Assembly: GCF_035582795.1 (NCBI RefSeq)
Contig: NW_027445626.1
Span: 1,488,001-1,552,000 of the forward strand
DNA from: Mycteria americana
Lineage: Eukaryota; Chordata; Aves; Ciconiiformes; Ciconiidae
DNA length: 64,000 nt
Reading direction: 5' to 3'
This document shows positions 55,421-64,000 of the stretch, piece by piece. A model generated the notes under the pieces. It saw only the letters and a program-made list of their open reading frames with translations. It did not search any database and was not told where the DNA came from. The translations under genes and the position numbers were made by a program. Numbering within the stretch: position 1 is the first letter of the stretch; each line of letters starts with the position of its first letter.

Positions 55421-58400
55421 GTAAGTGCCAGTTCCATTGTCCCCCAGCCCAGGCCCAGCGGGTAGCAGCATGGCCATCGGGATGTGTCCGGGAATGGGGT
55501 TTCTTTGCAGGTGCTACTGAGGTGAGGGCCAGAAGGTGCTCAAGTCCATGGAGCCTGTGCCTGCCTGTCTGGGTGGGAGAGAGCATGTCCTTTTCCAGGG
55601 CTCCGGTGTTTGGGGCAGCCTGTGCCTGGCTGGACGCAGAGACACCCTGTCCTGGGGTAGCCTTTGGGGACCCCCTGTTCCCCAGCACTGTGCCTCTGGA
55701 GCCGGTGGTGGCCTAGCTGGGGATGGCAGCAGGCAGAGATCCCCAGGGCACTGCCAACCCCTGGGGTACCCCAGAGGCTTTGTGTGCTGCTCACTGCCCC
55801 CTTGTTCCAGGGGAGCCCTGAGCCCATGAGGGCAGTTTGTGCCCCGCAGAGAGAAGGGGACGGGGGCATCTGCGTCGAGAGACATCCTTCCTGGGGGGCC
55901 TGTCCCAGTGCAGGGCTGGGCTGACACCAGGGGCGAGGAGGGGATGTGGGTGTGGGGATCACTGGAATGGTCTCGGTGGGAACAGGGAAAGCCCTGGGGG
56001 TGGGGGTGGGTTTGGATGGTGGCAGGGCAGGTGGTTTGCATGGGAAGCTGCAGGGCTGTGTACACGGGGCTGTTCAGGGGGTGCTGGGCTGGGGAAGAGC
56101 GGGTGCCCTGTGCAGGGCTGGGCACAGTGTGCAGGTGTGCATGGGCAGGGGGCAGGTGGCCGTTGGGGTGGGAGAAGGTGCCTTGTGCGGTGGGATGGCG
56201 AATGACCCAGCAGGGCCAGACCTGCACACCCCCAGCCTTGCGCAGCCCGTGGGGATAGAAGGGATCCCCGCACCGCACTGGGGACAGCCTGGAGGGGAGA
56301 GGGCTCCCAGCCTGGCACCTGTGACATGGCCTGGGCAGGGGGTTCCCCCAGACCTGCAGTGCTGCGGCTTGGAGCTCTCCTGACCGGTGCCATGTTGGTG
56401 TTTGAAGGGGCTGCAGAGGTGAGGCTGGTGAATGGCGACAACGACTGTGCTGGGAGAGTGGAGGTGAAACATGAGGGCCAGTGGGGGACCGTGTGTGGTG
56501 ACTACTGGAGCATGAACGATGCGGCAGTGGTTTGTAAGCAGCTGGACTGTGGGTCTGCTGTTGGATCTCCTCAGTACGGAGGCTTTGGGCCAGGATCTGG
56601 CCCCATTTGGCTGGATGATGTTGGCTGTAATGGCACCGAGTTGGCCCTGTCTGACTGCCCACACAGAGGATGGGGTGAACATAACTGCATTCATGCTGCT
56701 GATGCTGGAGTGATGTGTTCAGGTAAGGGGACAGCCTATGACCAACATCTGGGCATGTGACGGGGGAAGGAACCTTGGGTGTGCTCTCAGGGAGCAACAA
56801 GTGGCCATTACAGCAGTTCCCAATGTGGTCGGTCACACTGCTGAGCTGGGACTGTCATTGCTGGTGTTCCCAGTGCCTGGGAAAAGCCCAGAGGGAGCAT
56901 AGCCCAGGCTGAACTAACCCTGCCGCAGTGTCTCAGCCCCTCTTCAGTCAGTGTCTTGGGCTGCAGAGGAATCCTCCATCCCTGCCCTGGGGTGTGCACT
57001 GATCCCCACTGGTCTCTACGTATTGTGCCAGCTCCCAGACAACAGTGCTGAGGGTCCCTGTGCTGGAGAAACCAGGGGGACTTGCTTGGCACTGCACACC
57101 TCGGAGGAAGGGCATGAGATGGCTGGTCCCCTGGGTCATTGCCCTTCACAGGCATGAGTACCTCAACTGAATCAAAAGGGCTTTTCAGAGAGCATGAGTG
57201 CTGGGCCCTGGGAGAGGAGCAGGGTGGCACAGAGCCCTTTCACTGCCTGTCCCCAGGGCTCGGCTGTGTGGTCCAGCCAGCTCCTGCAAGGCTTGGGAGC
57301 TTGGCAGCTGCTTGACTCTGGCTGCTCCCTTCTGCATCACTGCATACACAGGCTGGTACTGGGACGTCCCTGGGGCTGTGACAGCCCCACGGGGACATAG
57401 CCCCATGCAGGCAGCGTTGACCTGCTGCCCAGCCTCTCCTGCCTGCCCATGGTTCCCCACACTGCCCCATGAAACAGAGGCTTTGGCAGCACTTTCTGAC
57501 TCTCGTCTGTGCCTGCTGTCACCCTCTGAGCCGGCATGAGCCCAGACGGACATGCAGGTCTCCTGTCCCTCTGCCTGGATTTTGGCTTGCGACCTGTGCA
57601 CCTGTGGACAGAGCCCTGTGTGCCTGGCTGAGGACACCCCCTCCGAGCAGGCATCGGAGAGGGCTGGACAGGCACCAGCCATGGTAACAGCTGCACCATT
57701 TCTGTGCTCTGTGACATCTCCCCCTAACAGCAACCTCCCAACACCCCAGAACAGCCCTGGGAGCAGGGTGCATTTCTGGCTGCGTCAAGGAGATGGTCCT
57801 GCCTGGTCGCAAGCTCTGCAGGGGCTGAGCAGTCTGCAGCAGTCATTATCACCTGGGCCAGTTCTCCCGGACCTGAACTGTGCCCACCACACTGCAGTGC
57901 TGGTGGGACCACGCTGGGCAGCACAGGGCGCCTTGTGCAGCGGCAGATTTTCTGAGCAGTGCCTGGTGCTGCAACAGACACATACCCTTGAGTGCTGTGA
58001 TGGTATAGGGAAGGTGTGCAGGGGGGCCGGCTGTGTTTGTGTCACCAAGACTCCTTCAACAGCTTCCACTGGGATGTTCAGTGGGTGATTTGGTCACGGC
58101 TTGCTTGGAGGTGATGCAGGATGTGGTCCTGTATCTGTCAGAGAACTCTGGGTACACCCAATTTGTTTTTTTGCAGGGTTTGTCCGGCTGGTAGAAGGGA
58201 AGAGCCGCTGCTCAGGACGTGTGGAGATCCATGATGGGGACCAGTGGAAAACTGTCTGTGACTCCCACTTTGGCCCCAAAGCTGCTGACGTGATCTGCAG
58301 GGAGCTGCAGTGTGGTGTGGCCCTGCCTGTTGCTGGGGCAGCTCACTTTGGAGAAGGGGTGGGTCCCATGTGGGATGGAGAGCTGCAGTGTGTGGGGAAT

Positions 58401-61400
58401 GAATCCCTCCTCATCTCCTGCCCCAGGGGGTCCTGCAGGGACCAGCCCTGCGCCCACATGAACAGCGCTGCTGTCACCTGCACACGTAAGGACTCAGGGT
58501 GGGGTGTTGAACACTGGGTGAGCTCCAGGCTGAGGGGGGGCAGGTTGTGCCTGTGGAGACAAGGGAACTGGGGTACCTGTTCCCACAAGCTGGCAGAGAG
58601 GTGACCTTCCTGGAGCATCCTAGACAAGGGCACGGCTGGGCTGATGCCCGAGGACAAGGAGGGGGCATGGGTTGGGAGGGCTCACCGGCATCATCCTCTT
58701 GCACCACAGGGGACACAGAAAGTCGTGAGGGTGGAGGATGAGCTGGGAGATGCCCAGGGCAGGCTGTGGTCCAGGGGAGCTCAGGACCCGGGCAGAAGCA
58801 GCAGTGTGTGCTTGGGGGAGCTGTGGTCGGGGCAGGTCTCTTCTCAGGGTGCTGGCTGGGCAGGAGCGGGTGCCCTGGGTGGGTATGAGCCAGGGGTCAG
58901 TTTGCAGGGGGCCATTGGGGTGGAAGGAAGTGCCAAAGTCTGTGGAGCCACAAATGACCCATCAGGGTTGGAGCTGGGCATCCCCAGCCTTGCACAGCCC
59001 GTGGGGATAGAAGGGAGCCCTGCACTGCCCTGGGGACAGCCTGGAGGGCAGTGAGCTCCCACCCTGGAACCTCAGACTCCACCCAAGCAGGGGTTCCCCC
59101 AGAACCACAGTGCTGGGGTTCGGCTCTTTACTGACTGGTCCTGTGTCAGTGTTTGAAGGGGCTGTGGACGTGAGGCTGGTGGACGGCGACAACCACTGTG
59201 CTGGGAGAGTGGAGGTGAAATATCAGGGCCAGTGGGGGACCGTGTGTGGTGACGACTGGGACATGCAGGATGCTGCAGTGGTTTGTAAGCAGCTGGACTG
59301 TGGGTCTGCTGTTGGAGCTCCTCAGCGTGGAGTCTTTGGGCCAGGATCTGGCCCCATTTGGCTGGATGATGTTGGCTGTAATGGCACCGAGTCTGCCCTG
59401 CCTGACTGCCCACATGCAGGATGGGGTGAAAATAACTGCATTTATGCTTTTGACGCCGGAGTGATATGTTCAGGTAAGGGGACAGCCTGTTCTCCACCTT
59501 TGGGTCTGGGACAATGGAAGGGACCTGGCTGTACCCTCAGGGAGCACCAGGCTAACATCACAGCAGGGCCCGGTGTGGCTGGTTGAACTGCCGATCTGGG
59601 ACTGTCATTGCTGATGTCCTCGGTCCCTGGGGAAAGCCCAGTGGGAACCTACCCCAGGGTGCCCCTACCCTGCCTGGTCCCCGAGGTGGCTCAGATGAAT
59701 CCCTCTGCCCTGCCCTGATGTGTCTGTTGGTTCCCAACTTTCTCCTCCCTTTCACCCAGGACCCATCTGGCAGCAGTGAGGGCCAGGTCCCCCCCAGAGG
59801 TACCAAGAGTGCCAGAGGTACCAAGAGTGACTCATGCAGCCACCCACAGCCTCGGGGATGGGCATGAGATGGATGAGGAGTTTTGGGTTGTGCCCCAGGT
59901 AGACATGGGTCCCTTGGCCCAAGCAAAGGTATTGCTTGGAGAGGAGGAGTGCTGGGCTTGGGCAGAGGAACAGGGTGGTACGTGGCACCTCATTCCTCCC
60001 CCAGGGTCACCCCACAAAAGCGTGCCCCGGGGGATAAAAGCCCGTCCAGGAGTTCTGCACGCTTCCCAGCCTCCCATGTCTGTCCCAGCCTCTGGCTGCC
60101 TTGCGCTTTTGGGTTTGCCAGCACTTTACTGGCTCTCCTCTGTGCCTGCCCTTGCACTGGGAGCTCGTGTAAGCCCAGGGTTGCTCTTCTGTACACTCTG
60201 CTCCCTCTGCCCTGCTGTTGGCCAAGGACATGTGTGCCCAGCAGTGCACTCTGGTCATGGATGAGGACCTCCTTCCCATCAGGCGCCAGAGTGGGAAGCT
60301 GGCACAGACACCGACCACAGGTACAGCCTGACTGTGCCTTTGCCCTGTGACATGTCTCATCTACCAGCAGCACACCAACAGCCCAAGACCCCCATGGAAC
60401 GGGGTGCATTTGTGGTGGCACCAAGGAGTTCCTCACTCTGGGCCCTGAGCTTGGTGGGGCAGAGCAGGCTGCAGCAGCCAACAGTGCCTGGGACCATTTC
60501 CCCAGACTCCAAGAGCTCTGGGTGCTGCAGTGGCCAGGGACCAGTGCTGGGTAGCCCAAGGTCTCTGGGGCAGCAGCAGTTTGTCTGAGAGATTCCTGTG
60601 GCTGTGAGTTTGTGAGAGAAGCAAGCCCACAAGTGCTGTGCTGATTTTTGAGGAGCAGCAGGGGGGGACAATGTCTTTGTGCCATCAGCACCCCCTGAGA
60701 GCAGCTGGCGTGGCCATGGGGATTTTGACTTTGACCACTGTGGAGATCAGATGGGACATGATCAGGGGACTGCCAGAGGGTTGTGGAAACTCTCGAGGGT
60801 CCATGTTTGGTCCAGGATCTGTCTGGCTGGTCAGAGAGAATACCCTTACTAAGGATGTACAGTGATCCATGACGGGGATGCTTGGAAAACTGTCTACCAC
60901 TCACACTTTGATCCCAAAGTTGTCAACATGGACTGCAGGCTCTGCTGTGGGTCTGCAATAGACACATACCCTTGAGAGCTGTGATGGTGTAGAGAAGGGG
61001 TGCTGGGGGGCCTGGATGTCTTTGTGTCACCAACGCTCCCTCAACAGCTTCCTCTGGGATGTGCAAGGGGCCATTTGGTCAGGGCTTGCTTGGAGGTGAT
61101 GTGGGAACGTGGGCATTTAACTGCCAGAGAGCTCTCAGTGATTTTGATTTTCCCAGGCTTTGTCCGGCTGGTAGAAGGGAAGAGCCGCTGCTCAGGACGT
61201 GTGGAGATCCATGATGGGGACCAGTGGAAAAGTGTCTGTGACTCACATTTTGGTCCCAAAGCTGCTGCCGTGGTCTGCAGGGAGCTGCAGTGTGGTGTGG
61301 CCCTGCCTGTTGCTGGGGCAGCTCACTTTGGAGAAGGGGTGGGTCCAATGTGGGATGGAGAGCTGCAGTGTGTGGGGAATGAATCCCTCCTCAACTCCTG

Positions 61401-63989
61401 CCCCAGGGGGTCCCGCAGGGACCAGCCCTGCACCCACATGAACAGCGCTGCTGTCACCTGCACACGTAAGGACTCAGGGTGGGGGGTTGAACAACGGGGA
61501 TATGGTGGGGGTCGGGGAAGAGAACAAAAACCGTGCTGAGGCGTGAGGACAGGAGGGCTGGTGGTTTTTCTGCAGCATGAAAATAGTGCAGAGGGAGAAG
61601 AAAGTCATGCTGTGCCTCTGGCCTCTCCGCCAGCTTCTGAGGGTACAAGAGCACCAATCCACCCTCAGTCCTCCTCCTCTGTCCCCAGAGTACACAGGCT
61701 TCAGGCTGGTGAACGGCAGCACGGCGTGTGCAGGGAGGGTGGAGGTCCAGGTGCTGGGGACCTGGGGGACCCTCTGTGCCTCCCGCTGGGATCTCTCGGA
61801 TGCCCACGTTCTCTGTCGTCAACTCAACTGCGGGTTTGCTGAGTCCCTTCCTGGAGGAGGGCATTTTGGGAGAGGACTCGGACCAGTCTGGAGAGACTCA
61901 TTCCACTGTGACGGGACTGAAGTCCACCTGGGACAGTGCCCAGTGATCTCCCTGGGGGCCTCACCGTGCTCCCATGGGAACAACGCCGCTGTCATTTGCT
62001 CAGGTGAGTGCTGGGAAAATGCTGCATTGAATCCGTTTGCCCCTTGTGTGTGACATGGCCACCCAAAGCAGGGGTCCCATGGCAGTACCAGGCTGAACTT
62101 CTGCCTGGAGAAAGCCTTGCGTGCCCAGTAGCCTTCTGGAGGGCTTTGCCTGCTCAGGCTGACCTCTCTGCTGTGGGAGAGCTGAGGACTGAATGGGGGC
62201 AGGTATCTGCCCTCAGGGCAGCGGCTTAGGCCCCTGTGCCACTGCCAGGCCTGGGCTCCTGTGTTTCTCTCCTGTGGGATGAGCCCAGGACAGGGCTGCA
62301 GGGCTCTGCTCCATCCCTCTGGCTGCAGACAACCGCATGCCATCCCTACGGAGAGCACTGCAGAGCCTCATCCCACCACCCAGGCAGGAGCAAGAGCTGC
62401 CTGGGTGGCCCCAGCAGCAGCAGAGCTGGGTGTGAGCTGGAGAGCAGGCACGGGCTTTGCCCTCTCCTCTTGTCAGCACAAGGCTCAGACTTGTCCTGTT
62501 TGGTTGGAAAATTCCCCCTTGCCCTCCTCCCTGAAGGGTGCCATGCTCCCCAGTGCTGCCGATGGCTGTGGCATCTCTGCTCTCCCCAGGCTCAGCCGGC
62601 TTTGCATCCCTGCGGCTGGTGGGTGGAGGGAGCCGGTGCGACGGGCGAGTGGAGATCTTGCAGCGCGGGACGTGGGGCAGAGTCCTGGATGACCAGTGGG
62701 ACGTGCAGGAGGCCAACGTTGTGTGCCGGCAGCTGCAGTGTGGACAGGCAGAGGCAGCCTACAACCCCCCAAAGCCTGAGCGAGGGACAGGCCCCGTAGG
62801 GCTGCGAGGGGTCCGGTGCACAGGGAATGAGACCAAGCTGACCCTCTGCAACACCTCCCTGCCCGAGAGTGCACTGGCGGAAGGGGTTGCAGAGGACGTG
62901 GGAGTCATTTGCTGGGGTGAGCAGTGCTTCATGGGCCCCCCAGATGATGGGGTGTGTGGGTAGCCAGGCCCTGACAGCCACTGGGGTTTCTCCCCACTGC
63001 AGGGAGCCGGCGGGTCCGTCTGGTGAACGGGTCTGGGCGCTGCGCCGGGAGAGTGGAGATCTACTACCAGGGCAGCTGGGGGACCATCTGCGATGACGAC
63101 TGGGACCTGGCTGATGCTGCTGTTGTTTGCCACCAGCTGGGCTGTGGAGGGGCGGTGGAGGCGGCCAGCTCTGCTCGGTTTGGGGAAGGCTCTGGGCAGA
63201 TCTGGGTGGATGGCGTGACCTGCTCTGGGGACGAAGCTGCTCTCTGGGACTGCCCTGCCAGGCCCTGGGGGCAGCACGACTGCGGGCACAAAGAGGATGC
63301 GGGAGTCATCTGCTCAGGTCTGTGCTGGCAGCTGTGGTGGGAGTCTGGTTCGTGGGGAGGCCAGGACGTGGGGAGAGCCGGGCATGGTCAAGGCTATCCC
63401 TGGCTGCCACTGAGCCACTGCCTGGGGCTGACCTGTGGACACCCATGCACGGGCACCCTCAGTCCCACTGGGGGTCCCTGGGGAGCTCAGCCGTCCCCGA
63501 GTGTTAGCAGGAAGGGCAGGGGTGTCTGTGCATCAGGGACTTCTCTCTGCCCCCGGGTGCAAGGGGCACGTGCTGGCCCTGCCCCTGCCTGGCTGAGGGC
63601 CTGGGGAGTGCAGAGGTGTCCTGGCTCCCACAGCCCCACACCAGCCTCTTCCCCCTTCCTGCCTTTCCTCCCAGAGTTCCTGGCCCTCAGGCTGCAGAAC
63701 AGCGACGGCTGCTCCGGGCGCCTGCAGGTTTTCTACAACGGGACGTGGGGGAGCATTTGCTCCAACTCGATGACTCTCAGCACGGTGTCGCTGGCATGCA
63801 AGGAGCTGGGCTGCGGGAACGGAGGATCCCTGGAAAGACGCCTGCCCTATGGCAAGGTGTCTGGCCCTGCATGGCTGGATAATGTGCAGTGTGGGGAGAA
63901 AACCAGCTCCTTCTGGCAGTGTCCCTCCACTCCCTGGAACCCGCAGTCATGTGAAGACCTGCGAGACGAGATCCACATCACCTGCGATG
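55327..63989 (+). CDS. SRCR membrane receptor, right-arm copy (partial: eight SRCR domains to the window edge)
   Basis: The partner of the left SRCR gene in the opposite direction. Exons are signal peptide 55327-55420, D1 56408-56722, D2 58177-58485, D3 59159-59473, D4 61157-61465, D5 61689-62003, D6 62590-62916, D7 63003-63317 and D8 63675-63989. All are phase 1-1 and open, with consensus splice sites. The gene continues past the window, where D9, stalk and membrane exons are expected. It differs from the left copy by scattered substitutions, a single hybrid D1 exon in place of D1 plus a fragment, and an extra cysteine in D2. Intact exons on both arms suggest both genes could be expressed, but the unseen 3' end could still be broken. 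Confidence 0.85.
56408..56722 (+). CDS. SRCR domain 1 exon (right gene)
   Basis: 315 nt, phase 1-1, eight cysteines. The first half matches the left D1, but the end ([15 protein letters not shown]) and the following intron match the left exon fragment at 12949-13084. Confidence 0.92.
58177..58485 (+). CDS. SRCR domain 2 exon (right gene)
   Basis: 309 nt, phase 1-1. It reads [15 protein letters not shown], where the left gene has [15 protein letters not shown]. This adds a ninth, probably unpaired, cysteine. Confidence 0.92.
59159..59473 (+). CDS. SRCR domain 3 exon (right gene)
   Basis: 315 nt, phase 1-1, eight cysteines. It differs from the left D3 more than the neighbouring domains do ([12 protein letters not shown] versus [18 protein letters not shown] versus QYGHFG, IYAFDAG versus VHADDAG). 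The clustering of changes suggests a patch of conversion or selection. Confidence 0.92.
60805..60960 (+). pseudogene. Decayed SRCR exon between D3 and D4 (right gene)
   Basis: GSVWLVREN, then after a stop [22 protein letters not shown]-like pieces. This is the same relic as at 8700-8870, with its own further changes. Confidence 0.75.
61157..61465 (+). CDS. SRCR domain 4 exon (right gene)
   Basis: 309 nt, phase 1-1, eight cysteines, near-identical to D2. The exon starts are 2980 bp apart, matching the left-arm period. Confidence 0.92.
61689..62003 (+). CDS. SRCR domain 5 exon (right gene)
   Basis: 315 nt, phase 1-1. Protein almost unchanged from the left arm, with VISLGASPC versus VITLGASPC the visible difference. 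Confidence 0.92.
62590..62916 (+). CDS. SRCR domain 6 exon with a lost disulfide pair (right gene)
   Basis: 327 nt, phase 1-1. [10 protein letters not shown] and LPESALAEG again lack cysteines 2 and 7, and the other six remain. The visible difference from the left copy is PKPERG versus PKAERG. Confidence 0.92.
63003..63317 (+). CDS. SRCR domain 7 exon (right gene)
   Basis: 315 nt, phase 1-1, eight cysteines. ICDDDWD and IWVDGV replace the left-arm ICDDNWD and IWLDGV. Confidence 0.92.
63675..63989 (+). CDS. SRCR domain 8 exon (right gene)
   Basis: 315 nt, phase 1-1, ending at donor gatg/gtaac 11 bases before the window edge. Eight cysteines. Residue changes against the left copy include G/R, T/K and D/N. 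Confidence 0.9.
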
Positions 63990-64000
63990 GTAACTCTGAG

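Overview
The window looks like bird nuclear DNA. The reasons are chicken-repeat-1 (CR1) LINEs in many states of decay, olfactory receptors of the avian family-14 type with a single coding exon, spliced scavenger-receptor (SRCR) genes with small phase-1 exons, avian-type retroviral LTRs, and GC-rich minisatellites of the kind common on small bird chromosomes. The species cannot be read from the sequence.

The dominant structure is a very large inverted repeat (palindrome). The left arm runs from at least 5684 to 26007. The right arm runs from 43586 to the window end, matched to 63989. A 17.6-kb spacer lies between them, and paired positions add up to about 69,590-69,880. Going outward from the spacer, each arm carries: an olfactory receptor (left intact on the minus strand, right broken on the plus strand); anonymous DNA; two old CR1 remnants back to back; more anonymous DNA; a cluster of four minisatellites with two possible exons of an unrecognised gene; a promoter region; and a many-exon SRCR receptor gene. 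By eye the arms agree at roughly 95-98% outside the minisatellites.

The left SRCR gene is complete in the window: signal peptide, nine group-B-type SRCR domains, a 12-residue stalk, one membrane span and a tentative short tail. It contains an internal tandem duplication of a two-domain unit of about 2.97 kb. The right SRCR gene runs off the window after domain 8. Beyond the left gene (1-3230) is a mosaic of CR1 pieces, including a third copy of a 0.9-kb segment that also lies inside each arm.

The spacer (26008-43585) holds part of an older inverted repeat. The flank of the left olfactory receptor (to about 29190) mirrors 34400-38790, which carries a third, intact olfactory receptor. Between and beyond these lie CR1 fragments, a small broken retroviral fossil (30200-31760), a solo LTR (40020-40600), and an envelope fossil (40684-43488) split by another solo LTR. 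The envelope fossil ends next to the inner edge of the right arm.

Biologically the window pairs two fast-evolving surface-receptor families. The SRCR receptors are probably on immune or myeloid cells and the olfactory receptors on sensory neurons. They share the locus because they were duplicated together, and nothing suggests they act in one pathway. I saw no CRISPR arrays, operons, rRNA or convincing tRNA genes.
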